Shown here: piece by piece, positions 33,499-42,641 of the stretch
How positions within the stretch are numbered: position 1 is the first letter of the stretch
How the letters are laid out: each line of letters starts with the position of its first letter
Assembly: GCA_003946805.1 (NCBI GenBank)
Contig: RPSH01000014.1
Coordinates: 26,922 to 90,921 of the forward strand
Source: Bacillus sp. 2B10
Lineage (GTDB): Bacteria > Pseudomonadota > Alphaproteobacteria > Sphingomonadales > Sphingomonadaceae
Direction: 5' to 3'
Length of the DNA: 64,000 nt
The notes under the pieces: generated by a model
Told to the model about the DNA's origin: nothing
Seen by the model: only the letters and a program-made list of their open reading frames with translations
Database searches by the model: none
Translations under genes and position numbers: made by a program

Positions 33499-34524
33499 AT
33501 GACACGGCACGGCGACTGGATCGACAATGCCCCCCGGCTGGCCGACATTCCCGTTCCCGGAAATGCCGCGGCGTTCGACGCGCTGCTCGACACCGCCCGC
33601 CCGGTGGTGCTGCGCGGGCTCGCCGCCGACTGGCCGGCGGTGGCGGCGGCAGGCCATGGGCATGACGCGATGGCGGCCTATCTGCGCCGCTTCGACGGCG
33701 GGCGGCCGCTGGGGCTGTTCGCCGGCGCGCCGGAGATCGACGGGCGGTTTTTCTACCGCGACGACATGCGCGGGTTCAATTTCGAACGCGGGCAGATCCC
33801 GCTGCCGGTTCTGCTCGACGCGTTGTTGCAGGCGGCGGACGCCCCCACGCCGCCCGCGCTCTATGCCGGGGCGAGCGCGGCGAAGGAGCATTTCCCCGGC
33901 TGGACGCGCGACAACGTCCTGCCGCTGCCGACCGGCGATGCGACCGCGCGGGTGTGGATCGGCAATGGCAGCCGCGTGTCGGCGCATTTCGACATGGCCA
34001 GCAACGTGGCGGTGGTCGTCGCCGGGCGGCGGCGGGTGGTGCTGTTTCCGCCCGAACAGGTCGCCAACCTGTATATCGGCCCGCTCGACGTCACCATGGC
34101 GGGACAGCCCGCGACGATGGTCGATATCGAGCGCCCCGACCTTGCGCGCTTTCCCCGGTTCGCCAAGGCGCAGGCCCATGCGGTCGTCGCCGATCTGGCG
34201 CCGGGCGACGCGATCCTGATCCCGACGCTGTGGTGGCACGAGATCCGGGCGTCCGGGGCGCTGAACGTGCTGGTCAACTACTGGTGGACGCGCGGGACGC
34301 CCGACGCGCCGTTCCTCGCGCTGGTCCACGCGATCCTCGCGGTGCGCGACCGGCCGGCGGCGGAACGCGCGGCGCTGCGCACCTGGTTCGACCATTATGT
34401 GTTCGGCGACGATGCGGCGGGGGTGGCGGACCACCTGCCAGTCGCGGCGCGTGGCATACTGGGCGCGCCCGGCGCGGAGCGCGATGCACGGATTCGCGGG
34501 TATCTGCGGCAGATGCTGGGGTAA
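33499..34524 (+). CDS. Cupin-like/JmjC domain protein
   Basis: This 341-residue protein of the cupin_8/JmjC-like superfamily has putative Fe(II) ligands H163 and D165 in VSAHFDMASN and H247 in PTLWWHEIRA. This is the HxD...H facial triad of 2-oxoglutarate oxygenases. RPVVLRGLAADWP near residues 34-46 is the usual N-terminal signature. Such genes recur beside TonB-dependent receptors and halogenase-like genes in sphingomonads, caulobacters and xanthomonads, but the substrate is unknown. The gene is divergent from the esterase and convergent with the halogenase operon. Confidence 0.88.
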   Translation: MTRHGDWIDNAPRLADIPVPGNAAAFDALLDTARPVVLRGLAADWPAVAAAGHGHDAMAAYLRRFDGGRPLGLFAGAPEIDGRFFYRDDMRGFNFERGQIPLPVLLDALLQAADAPTPPALYAGASAAKEHFPGWTRDNVLPLPTGDATARVWIGNGSRVSAHFDMASNVAVVVAGRRRVVLFPPEQVANLYIGPLDVTMAGQPATMVDIERPDLARFPRFAKAQAHAVVADLAPGDAILIPTLWWHEIRASGALNVLVNYWWTRGTPDAPFLALVHAILAVRDRPAAERAALRTWFDHYVFGDDAAGVADHLPVAARGILGAPGAERDARIRGYLRQMLG

Positions 34525-34555
34525 GCGAACATCTATACGGCGACGCACACCCTCT

Positions 34556-34666
34556 CCGTTCATCCTGAGTAGCCATTGAGCTTGTCGAAAGGGCGTATCG
34601 AAGGATAGCGGCAGGTGCTTCGATACGGGTCTTCGACTGCGCTCAGCCCCTACTCAGCACGAACGG
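34556..34666. repeat. 111-bp palindromic repeat, family B relative
   Basis: The arms CCGTTCATCCTGAGTAG and CTACTCAGCACGAACGG enclose GAGCTTGTCGAAAGGGCGTATCGAAG and CTTCGATACGGGTCTTCGAC. The core matches the elements at 18935 and 54343. It separates the cupin gene from the convergent halogenase gene. Confidence 0.75.
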
Positions 34667-34679
34667 TTTGCCTGCGTAT

Positions 34680-36179
34680 TCATCCCTGCCCCAGCCGCGC
34701 CAGCACCGCCCCGTGCGGCGGCAACCCCGCGACCGCCGCCGCCGTCGCGCCACGCATCTGGCGCAGCGCCCCGGCCAGCCGTTCCTCGTCCAGCGCGTCG
34801 GCCACCGGATCGTGGCCGACCGGATCGATCCCCTGCCCCAGCAGCACCGCGACCCAGCTGGGCATGGCGAACAGTTCGTCCTCGTAGCGGAAGACGCGGC
34901 CCTTCTGTCGGAACAGGTCCAGCTTGCGCGTCAGGCTGTCGGGCACCGCCATCGTCCGGACATGGTTCCAGAACGGCGAATCGTCGCGCGCGGTCGCATG
35001 GTAGTGGAGGATGATGAAGTCGCGGATCGATCGGTAATTGTCCGCCATCTGCCGGTTATATTCGTCGCGCTCGACGGCAGAGAAGTCGCGGTCGGGGAAC
35101 AGCGCGAACAGCTTCGAGATGCCCTGCTGGATCAGGTGGATGCTGGTCGATTCGAGCGGTTCGAGGAACCCGCCCGACAGACCGATGCCGACGACGTTGC
35201 CCGCCCACATGCGCGTCCGCTGTCCGGCGGTGAACGACAGGCGCCGGGGGGCGGCGGTCGGGGCGGCGTCGAGGCGCGAGAGCAGCAGTTTCTCGGCCGC
35301 GTCGTCGTCGAGGAACCTGCTGGAATACACCACGCCGTTGCCGGTGCGGTGCTGCAACGGGATGCGCCATTGCCAGCCCGCCATATGCGCGGTGGCGCGG
35401 GTATAGGGCAGCACCGGCTCGGTCCGTTCGGTCGGGACGGCGATCGCGCGGTCGCACGGCAGCCAGTGCGACCAGTCCTCGAACCCCACCCCCATCGCAT
35501 CGCCCAGGAGCAGGCTGCGAAAGCCCGAACAGTCGATGAACAGGTCGCCTTCGACGCGGCGGCCATCGTCCAGCCGGACCGCGGCGACATGGCCGTTGTC
35601 GGCATGTTCGACCGCGACGATGCGCCCCTCGACCCGCGCGACGCCGTCGGCCTCGGCACGTTTGCGCAGGAACGCGGCATAGAGCGTGGCGTCGATGTGA
35701 TAGGCATGGGCGATGCCCGACAGCGGCGAGCGCGGATCGCCGACCGGCGGGCCGAACGCCGCGACGCGGGCGGCGACGGTGCTGGGCGAATAGTCGGCGA
35801 TCGGGCCGATCCCCGCCTGTCCCCGCAGCTTCAGCCAGAGCTGGTGGAAGTTCACCCCCTCGATATCGCGGCCGAAGCTGCCGAAGGGATGGAAATAGCC
35901 GCTGTCCGGCCGGTGCCAGCCGACGAACTCGATGCCCAGCTTGAAGCTGCCCTTCGTCTCGCGCAGGAACTCGGCCTCGTCGATGCCCAGCAGCTTGTTG
36001 AAGCTCAGGATCGACGGGATCGTCGCCTCGCCCACCCCGACGGTGCCGATCGCGTCGGATTCGACCAGCGTGATGCGGCGCTGCCCGTCGTCGAGGAAGC
36101 GGCCCGCGGCGGCGGCGGTCATCCAGCCGGCGGTGCCGCCGCCGACGATGACGACATGGGCGATACGGCGGTCGGTCAT
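34680..36179 (-). CDS. Flavin-dependent tryptophan halogenase family protein (intact)
   Basis: This 499-residue homologue of PrnA/RebH-type halogenases uses FADH2, oxygen and halide to halogenate an aromatic substrate. The FAD motif GGGTAGWM is at 13-20. The catalytic lysine is K80 (GSFKLGIEF), matching PrnA K79. The monooxygenase-blocking WxWxIP motif is WQWRIP at 269-274, and the active-site Glu is E343 in PLESTSIHLI. It is third in a minus-strand operon of three related genes, with a four-base ATGA overlap with the preceding one. The substrate is unknown; a free tryptophan role is not implied by the neighbourhood. Confidence 0.92.
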   Translation of the reverse strand: MTDRRIAHVVIVGGGTAGWMTAAAAGRFLDDGQRRITLVESDAIGTVGVGEATIPSILSFNKLLGIDEAEFLRETKGSFKLGIEFVGWHRPDSGYFHPFGSFGRDIEGVNFHQLWLKLRGQAGIGPIADYSPSTVAARVAAFGPPVGDPRSPLSGIAHAYHIDATLYAAFLRKRAEADGVARVEGRIVAVEHADNGHVAAVRLDDGRRVEGDLFIDCSGFRSLLLGDAMGVGFEDWSHWLPCDRAIAVPTERTEPVLPYTRATAHMAGWQWRIPLQHRTGNGVVYSSRFLDDDAAEKLLLSRLDAAPTAAPRRLSFTAGQRTRMWAGNVVGIGLSGGFLEPLESTSIHLIQQGISKLFALFPDRDFSAVERDEYNRQMADNYRSIRDFIILHYHATARDDSPFWNHVRTMAVPDSLTRKLDLFRQKGRVFRYEDELFAMPSWVAVLLGQGIDPVGHDPVADALDEERLAGALRQMRGATAAAVAGLPPHGAVLARLGQG

Positions 36180-37429
36180 GCGGGATAATCCAGTGCGGCG
36201 ATGCGGGTGGCGAGGTCGGTCAGCAGGCGGGCGGCGCGGTCGGGCGGGATCGACAGCGCGACCGGATCGGGGCGCTCCGGCCGCATCCCCTGCCCCAGCA
36301 GCACCGCGCTCCACGCATCGCGGTGGACCAGTTCCTCGTCGGCGGGGACGACCTGCCCGCGCCGCGCGAACCGGGCGAGCAGGCCGTCGAGCGATGCCGG
36401 GCGCGGCAGGTTGCGCAAGCCATGCCAGAACGGCCCCTGCGTCCGTCCGCCGCCATGATAATGCAGCGACAGGAAATCGCGCATCCGGTCGGCCTGCAAC
36501 GCCATGCGGCGGTTGAGCTCGGCCTGCAACAACGGTTCGGAACCCTGCGCAGGCAGCAGTTCAAGCAGCAGCGCGAGTTGCCCCAGCGCCAGCGTGAAGC
36601 CCGCACGGCCGAGCGGCCCGGGCTGTACCGCCGCGTCGCCGATCGCCAGCACGCGCCCGTGGAACGGCGTCGCCCGGCGACCGGGGGTGATCGCCACCCC
36701 CTCGCGCCCGCCCGCCGTCACCGTCACGCCTGGCCAGTGCGCGGTCCAGCCCTGCGCCGTCGCGCGATAGGCATCGTACAGCGCCTCCCCGGCGGCGGGC
36801 GCGAAGGCGACCCGCCCGCACGGCAGCGCGCCCTGCCAGTCCTCCCAGTCCCCGTCACGCCGCCCGCTCGCATCGATCGTCAGGTCGGCGTCGGCGATCC
36901 CGTCGGCGGCGAAACGCACCCCGCCCTGGCGCGCGATCGACGCCAGCGCCTGGTTCAGCCGGGCGGGATCGAGGTGCAGCGCCGGTTCGACGCGCGGATC
37001 GACGATCCCCGCCACCGCCGCGACGCAGGCGGGATCGAGCGCGTGGAACGGCGGCACCCGCTCCCGCCCGTCGCGCGCGCGCAGCCACAGCGCGGGCAGC
37101 CGCCCCTCGGCCAGCGTCGCCACGGCATCGTCGCCGACCATCCACGGCGCGCCGTCGCGGCTCCAGTCGTCGAACCGGCTCGCCAGCCGTGGCCGCGCCA
37201 CGCCCCGCGCCAGCAGCAGCTCGACCGGCATCCCGATCCGCGCCAGCACGGCATGGACCGACGGCAGCGCCAGCGGAAAGCGATCGGCCAGTGCATCCTC
37301 CGGCACGGCGGCCGGTACCACCGCCACGTCGGCGGCGGGCAGCGCCTGTTTCAGCGCGACCGCGTACACCAGCGCGACCGGCCCGCCGCCGATCACCGCG
37401 ACCGATCGCAACCCCGCGCGCGAGTTCAT
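36176..37429 (-). CDS. Degenerate halogenase-family protein lacking catalytic residues
   Basis: This 417-residue protein, about 80 residues shorter than its two neighbours, keeps their fold landmarks. These include an N-terminal VAVIGGGPVALVYA dinucleotide-binding segment, MRDFLSLHYHGGGRTQGPFW and WSAVLLGQGMRPERPDPVA at the C-terminus. By alignment to the neighbours, the catalytic Lys becomes R81 (RPRLASRF), the active-site Glu becomes G274 (PLGRAG), WxWxIP is reduced to WTAHWP, and the FAD motif loses its last Gly. The frame is open with no stop and is coupled by ATGA at both ends, so it looks like a maintained pseudoenzyme or altered flavoprotein rather than a broken gene. Confidence 0.82.
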   Translation of the reverse strand: MNSRAGLRSVAVIGGGPVALVYAVALKQALPAADVAVVPAAVPEDALADRFPLALPSVHAVLARIGMPVELLLARGVARPRLASRFDDWSRDGAPWMVGDDAVATLAEGRLPALWLRARDGRERVPPFHALDPACVAAVAGIVDPRVEPALHLDPARLNQALASIARQGGVRFAADGIADADLTIDASGRRDGDWEDWQGALPCGRVAFAPAAGEALYDAYRATAQGWTAHWPGVTVTAGGREGVAITPGRRATPFHGRVLAIGDAAVQPGPLGRAGFTLALGQLALLLELLPAQGSEPLLQAELNRRMALQADRMRDFLSLHYHGGGRTQGPFWHGLRNLPRPASLDGLLARFARRGQVVPADEELVHRDAWSAVLLGQGMRPERPDPVALSIPPDRAARLLTDLATRIAALDYPA

Positions 37430-38931
37430 GCCAGCCGCGCCAGCGCCACGTCGTGCAGCGGCATCGCCGCCACCCGGTCGCCGATCGCCCGTGCCAGCGA
37501 CCCCAGCGCCCGGTCGAGCCCGCCGGCCTCGGGCAAGTCGGCGCGCGGGTCCCAGCCGTCCGGCACGATCCCCTGCCCCAGATAGACCGCGACCCAGCTG
37601 GGTTCGAGGAACAGGCCGTGGCCGTATTTCGCCACCTGCCCGCTGCCGCGCCACAGCGCCAGCTTGTCGGCCAGCGTGGCCGGAATCGTCATCGTCCGCA
37701 CATGGTTCCAGAACGGCGAATCGTCGCGCGTCGTCGCGTGATAGTGCAGGATCAGGAAGTCGCGGATGCGGTCATATTCGGCATCGATCGCCGCGTTGAA
37801 CCCGTCACGATCGACGTCGGCCACCCGTCGGTCGGGGAAATGTTCGACCAGCGCGGTGATCGCCGCCTGCACCAGATAGATGCTGGTCGATTCGAGCGGT
37901 TCGAGAAACCCCGACGCCAGCCCCACCGCGACGACGTTGCCCGCCCAGCTGCGCCGCCGCCGTCCGGCGCGGAACCGCAGGAAACGCGGCTCGGCGAGGG
38001 CTTCGCCGTCCAGCCCGGCCAGCAGCGCGGCGGCGGCCTCGTCGTCGGACACATGGCCGGCGGCATAGACATAGCCGTTGCCGACGCGGTGGCGCAGCGG
38101 GATGCGCCAGCGCCAGCCCGCGGGCATCGCCGTCGCCCGGGTGAACGGCTCGGTCGGCCCTGCCGGACTGGCGCACGGCACCGCCACCGCGCGATCGCAC
38201 GGCAGCCAGTGCGACCAGTCCTCCCACGGTTCGGCCAGCGCGTCGCCCAGCAGCAGCGAGCGGAAACCCGAACAGTCGACGAACAGGTCGCCTTCGATCC
38301 GGCAACCGTCGTCCAGCGTCACGGCGCTCACGGTATCGCCGTCGCGCTCGACCGCGACGATCCGCCCCTCGACCCGCGTCACGCCCCGCGCTTCCGCCCA
38401 GTCGCGCAGGAACGGCGCGAAGCGGGTCGCGTCGAACTGATAGGCATAGCCGAACGACGTGGTCGGATCGTTCGGATCGCTGCCCGGCCGTTCGAACCGG
38501 CACTGTTCGGCGGCGGTCACGCCGGCGGAAAAAGCGCCGATCGGCGGCACCGTCCCGGCCCGCGCCCGCCGCAGCCAGTAATGGTGGAACGCCACCCCGC
38601 CCAGCGGCCGGCCATAGGTGCCGAAGGGATGGATGTACCGGTCGCCGATCGCCCCGAAGTCGCGGAATTCGATGCCGAGCTTGTAGGTCGCCTCGGTCGC
38701 GGCCATGAACGCCGTCTCGTCGATGCCCAACCGTTCGAGATAGGCGCGCAGGTGCGGCAGCGTCGCCTCGCCCACGCCGACGATGCCGATCGCCTCCGAT
38801 TCGACCAGCGTCACGGTGCAGGCGGCGGGCAACAGCCCGGCAACGCCCGCGGCCGTCATCCAGCCCGCCGTACCGCCGCCGACCACGACCACGCGCACCG
38901 CTTCGCCTGCGTTCTCCCCCTGGCCCTTCAT
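37426..38931 (-). CDS. Flavin-dependent tryptophan halogenase family protein (intact)
   Basis: This is a 501-residue halogenase-family flavoprotein and the first gene of the three-gene operon. The FAD motif GGGTAGWM is at 18-25, catalytic K84 in EATYKLGIEF, WRWRIP at 273-278, and active-site E347 in PLESTSIYLV. It is clearly paralogous to the 34680 gene; both share DDSPFWNHVRTM near the C-terminus and LPCDRA in the middle. The start ATG faces the TonB-dependent receptor across a 176-bp divergent control region. The substrate is unknown. Confidence 0.92.
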   Translation of the reverse strand: MKGQGENAGEAVRVVVVGGGTAGWMTAAGVAGLLPAACTVTLVESEAIGIVGVGEATLPHLRAYLERLGIDETAFMAATEATYKLGIEFRDFGAIGDRYIHPFGTYGRPLGGVAFHHYWLRRARAGTVPPIGAFSAGVTAAEQCRFERPGSDPNDPTTSFGYAYQFDATRFAPFLRDWAEARGVTRVEGRIVAVERDGDTVSAVTLDDGCRIEGDLFVDCSGFRSLLLGDALAEPWEDWSHWLPCDRAVAVPCASPAGPTEPFTRATAMPAGWRWRIPLRHRVGNGYVYAAGHVSDDEAAAALLAGLDGEALAEPRFLRFRAGRRRRSWAGNVVAVGLASGFLEPLESTSIYLVQAAITALVEHFPDRRVADVDRDGFNAAIDAEYDRIRDFLILHYHATTRDDSPFWNHVRTMTIPATLADKLALWRGSGQVAKYGHGLFLEPSWVAVYLGQGIVPDGWDPRADLPEAGGLDRALGSLARAIGDRVAAMPLHDVALARLA

Positions 38932-39077
38932 CCGCTCCCACCGCCTCTATCTGTCACCGCGACGCCACAGTGGACCAAGGATCGTCAATAGAAAAACCAA
39001 ATTATAATATTTCCGTTGTGTTGCTCAAAACAGACAATTACCCGGATGGTAACCCGCGAATGCGAGGTTGTCAGTGA

Positions 39078-39097
39078 ATCCCCGTTCGGGGATTTTG
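39078..39097 (+). promoter_or_regulatory. Leader hairpin immediately upstream of the TonB-dependent receptor gene
   Basis: AATCCCCGTTCGGGGATT forms a compact stem followed by TTTT and then the ribosome site GGGGAGG before the ATG at 39108. It could act as an attenuator or translation-control element. The preceding AT-rich tract (about 38985-39045, with AAATTATAATATTT) probably carries promoters for both divergent operons. Confidence 0.45.
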
Positions 39098-39107
39098 GGG
39101 AGGAAGC

Positions 39108-42100
39108 ATGATGGTGGTACGCCATGGGCAATATGCCGTGGACGGTTTGAAGACGCGCAAGCGACTGGGTGCGACGGCGTCAATGCTGGCGCTGACGGTC
39201 GCGGTGCAGCTGGCAGCGACGGGCGCCATGGCGCAGACGACGGTTGCTCCGGCATCGCGCGACGACCAGTCCAAGCCGCAGACCGAAACCGGACCGCAGA
39301 CCGACGGTTCGGTTCCCGCCGGTGCCGGCGCCGGCAAGCGCCCCGTGTCGGGCAGCATGTCGATCGAGAACCAGGTCGCTCCGGACCAGTCGAACGTCAC
39401 GGCGGCGGACGTCCAGACCCCGGCAGCCGATTCGTCGGACGGTTCTGACATCGTTGTCACCGGTCTGCGTCAATCGCTGGCGAACGCGCAGTCGATCAAA
39501 CGCAATGCTGACACCGTTGTCGACGCCATCACCGCCGAGGACATCGGCGCGCTTCCCGACCGTTCGGTCAACGAAGCGCTGCAGCGCGTGCCCGGCGTCG
39601 CGATCACGCGTTTCGCCGCCGCGACGGACACCGCGCACTTCTCGGTCGAGGGATCGGGCGTCACCATCCGCGGTCTGTCGTACGTTCGTGGCGAGTTCAA
39701 CGGCCGCGACAGCTTCGGCGTCAGCGGCGGTCGCGAGATCGGTTTCAACGACGTGCCGACCGAACTGGTCGGTTCGGTCGAGGTGTACAAGAACCTGACC
39801 GCCGACATGATCGAAGGCGGCATTTCGGGTTCGGTGAACATCAACACCCGCAAGCCGTTCGATACCAAGGAAACGCTGATATACCTGTCGGCCAGTGTGA
39901 ACTATGGCGACTATAACGGCCGCAGCGAACCGGCCGTGGTCGGCCTGTTCTCCAAGCAATGGGACCTGAACAACGGCGGCCGTTTCGGCATCATGGCCAG
40001 CGGCAGCTACAACCGCCAGCGCAGCCGGTCGGACTCGGTGTTCTATTCATCGTTCCTGCCGCGCTACAACGACGACACCAACCAGAACGGTCAGCAGGAT
40101 GCCGGCGAAGGTCGCGTGCTGAACGCGGGTACGCCGTACCAGTCGACGCTGTGGGATCGCTATCCGGTGCCGTCGGGCCGCGACTTCGTCTACGTGCCGC
40201 TGGGCGCGGGCATGCGCATGCAGGAATTTGACCGCAAGCGCGTCGGCTATTCGGGCGCCGCGCAGTATGAGAACGCCTCGCGCAGCCTGCTGGTCACCGC
40301 GCAGTTCCTGCGCGCCGAATCGTCGCAGAGCTGGCTCGACCGTACCGTCGAACCCAACGTCTATTACGGCGATGCGAACCAGATCTTCCCGCAGGGCTAC
40401 AACTCGTTCGCGCCGGTCGCCGGACAGAATTTCAGCCAGCCGACCTATAGCGACGACGGCCTGTTCACCAGCGGGACGCTGATCAAGCAGTTCGGTGGCC
40501 AGTACACCACCCTCGGCAACCGCTATTTCCAGACCGACGGGTTCACGCAGGACCAGTCGCTGAACGTCAAGTGGGACCCGACAGAACGGCTCCACCTGAA
40601 CTTCGACGGGCAGTATGTCTATTCGAAGGCGCGCGATTCGGACGACGTGGTCGAACTGGCGACGTTCAGCGGCGTGCAGATCGACGGGCGCGGCAACGTG
40701 CCGCAGATCACGCTGGTCCCGCCGGGCAACCAGGCGGTCGGCCCGTATTTCGCCAGCCAGACCAACACCTTCATCCGCGACGCGATGAACAACCGCACGC
40801 ACAGCGACGGCGACGAATGGGCGTTCCGCGCCGATGCGCAGTATGACGTGTCGGACGATTCGTTCCTGCGCAAGGTGCGCGTCGGTGGCCGCTACACCAC
40901 CCGCGACCAGACGGTGAAGGCCAACGACTACAACAACTGGGGCGCGGTGTCGGACACCTGGACCTCGGGCCTCGCCACGGTCGATCGCTATCGCGACAGC
41001 ATGACGCCGGTGAACTTCGCCGACTTCTATCGTGGCGAAGCGATCCAGCCGCCGGTGGTCTGGGGCATTCAGGACGGCATCCTGACCAACCACGACGCGC
41101 TGACCGCGCTGCTGCGCACCGCCACCCGCCAGGGCGGCGGCGGCTATACCCCGCTCGAGGATCGCGGCACCGACCTGGTCGATGGCTTCTTCCGTCCGAG
41201 CGAGGTCTATCGCATCACCGAAAAGACCTATTCGGGCTATGCCCGTCTGGACTTCGGCGTCGACGGCCTTGGCGGCGGCGAAGGCAATGTGTCGGGTAAC
41301 ATCGGCGTGCGCTTCGTCCACACCGAGGACCAGTCGTTCGGCGGCACCACCTTCCCGAACATCGCCAACACGCTGGGCGGTTTCCCGACCGTCGCGGCAT
41401 TCTGCGCCAGCCCGAACACCAACAACACGGTTCGCCCGATCTGTACGGTGTCCCCGGCCCAGCAGGCGGCGATCGTCGCCTTCTCGAACAGCGGCAACGC
41501 GACCGGCGTCGCAACCCAGTCGTTCGACAAGTGGCTGCCCAGCCTGAACATCAAGTTCCAGCCGAATTCGCAGTTGCTGTTCCGCCTTGCGGCATCGAAG
41601 GCGATCTCGCGTCCGGGTTTCACCGACCTGCGCAACTTCGTCGGGCTGAACCCGTCGTCAGCGAACACGACCGGGATCTACGGCTTCAGCGCCAATTCGC
41701 GGAACCCGTTCCTCAAGCCGATCGATGCGAAGCAGGTCGATCTGACCGCCGAATGGTATTTCGCCAAGGTCGGCTCGCTGACCGCAGCGGTGTTCTACAA
41801 GCAGCTGTCGAACATCATCCTCGACAATTTCGGGTATAGCCGCAGCTTTACGAACAACGGCCAGACCTTTGCCGCGACGATCAACGGTCCGGTGAACGTG
41901 CCCGGCAATGCCGACATCAAGGGTGCGGAACTGTCGTACCAGCAGACCTACGACTTCCTGCCGGGCGCGCTGCGCGGCCTGGGGTCGCAGGCGACCTTCA
42001 CCTACATCGAGGCGGGCAACATCCCGAACGCGGTGCCGGACAACCGGCCCGAGGACGGCAACCGTCCGCCGCTCGACGTGGCGGGGCTGTACGACAACCT

Positions 42101-42443
42101 GCCGTTGTCGCAGCTGTCGAAGTACAACTTCAACGTCTCGGCCTTCTACGATCTCGCCGGCGTCTATGCCCGCGTGGCGTACAGCTGGCGTTCGAAGTAT
42201 CTGCTGACCAACCGCGACTGCTGCTTCCCGTTCCTGCCGGTCTATGCGCTGGCGGCCGGGCAGATGGACGCATCGCTGTTCTACACCGTCAATCCGCAGT
42301 TCAAGATCGGCTTGCAGGTCCAGAACCTGCTCGACGCGACGACGCGGACGACGTTCGTGCTTAACAGCGACGGCCAGGAAGCGCCGCGCTCGTACTTCAA
42401 GAGCGATCGCCAGTTCCAGCTGACGGCGCGCCTTACGCTCTGA
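39108..42443 (+). CDS. TonB-dependent receptor (TonB-Xanth-Caul type), probable glycan importer
   Basis: This 1111-residue outer-membrane receptor has a signal peptide ending near residue 43 (ATGAMAQ). A Pro/Ala/Thr-rich spacer follows with a TonB-box-like SDIVVTGLRQSL near residues 112-123. The plug domain contains DIGALPDRSVNEALQRVPGVAI, and a long beta-barrel ends in FQLTARLTL. The plug wording matches the TonB-Xanth-Caul subfamily (TIGR01782), many members of which serve carbohydrate uptake. Neighbouring GH27, GH5 and esterase genes suggest import of mannan-derived oligosaccharides. Tandem ATG codons (39108, 39111) follow GGGGAGGAAGC. A terminator is at 42470. Confidence 0.94.
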   Translation: MMVVRHGQYAVDGLKTRKRLGATASMLALTVAVQLAATGAMAQTTVAPASRDDQSKPQTETGPQTDGSVPAGAGAGKRPVSGSMSIENQVAPDQSNVTAADVQTPAADSSDGSDIVVTGLRQSLANAQSIKRNADTVVDAITAEDIGALPDRSVNEALQRVPGVAITRFAAATDTAHFSVEGSGVTIRGLSYVRGEFNGRDSFGVSGGREIGFNDVPTELVGSVEVYKNLTADMIEGGISGSVNINTRKPFDTKETLIYLSASVNYGDYNGRSEPAVVGLFSKQWDLNNGGRFGIMASGSYNRQRSRSDSVFYSSFLPRYNDDTNQNGQQDAGEGRVLNAGTPYQSTLWDRYPVPSGRDFVYVPLGAGMRMQEFDRKRVGYSGAAQYENASRSLLVTAQFLRAESSQSWLDRTVEPNVYYGDANQIFPQGYNSFAPVAGQNFSQPTYSDDGLFTSGTLIKQFGGQYTTLGNRYFQTDGFTQDQSLNVKWDPTERLHLNFDGQYVYSKARDSDDVVELATFSGVQIDGRGNVPQITLVPPGNQAVGPYFASQTNTFIRDAMNNRTHSDGDEWAFRADAQYDVSDDSFLRKVRVGGRYTTRDQTVKANDYNNWGAVSDTWTSGLATVDRYRDSMTPVNFADFYRGEAIQPPVVWGIQDGILTNHDALTALLRTATRQGGGGYTPLEDRGTDLVDGFFRPSEVYRITEKTYSGYARLDFGVDGLGGGEGNVSGNIGVRFVHTEDQSFGGTTFPNIANTLGGFPTVAAFCASPNTNNTVRPICTVSPAQQAAIVAFSNSGNATGVATQSFDKWLPSLNIKFQPNSQLLFRLAASKAISRPGFTDLRNFVGLNPSSANTTGIYGFSANSRNPFLKPIDAKQVDLTAEWYFAKVGSLTAAVFYKQLSNIILDNFGYSRSFTNNGQTFAATINGPVNVPGNADIKGAELSYQQTYDFLPGALRGLGSQATFTYIEAGNIPNAVPDNRPEDGNRPPLDVAGLYDNLPLSQLSKYNFNVSAFYDLAGVYARVAYSWRSKYLLTNRDCCFPFLPVYALAAGQMDASLFYTVNPQFKIGLQVQNLLDATTRTTFVLNSDGQEAPRSYFKSDRQFQLTARLTL

Positions 42444-42469
42444 TCCCTGCGTTCGGGAAAACACCTTCA

Positions 42470-42506
42470 GGGGGTCGCAGCCATCCGGTTGCGGCCCCCG
42501 TTTTTC
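42470..42506 (+). terminator. Rho-independent terminator after the TonB-dependent receptor
   Basis: GGGGGTCGCA pairs with TGCGGCCCCC around a short loop and is followed by TTTTT, 27 bases beyond the stop. Confidence 0.85.
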
Positions 42507-42641
42507 ATCCGGCACCCTCGCCGGATAATTTCGAAATCAAATATCGCTATTGTCGTTGACAGCGGTGACGGCTCCCGCGCAATCTGATGCCGCAACCAAC
42601 GAGGACGCCCGGCCGCGACCGGCGCGCAGGAAGAGGGCCTG

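Noticed and set aside
34680..38931. Halogenated natural-product biosynthetic gene cluster
   Set aside because: No polyketide, non-ribosomal peptide, prenyltransferase or tryptophan-modifying genes are nearby. The context is glycan uptake and degradation.
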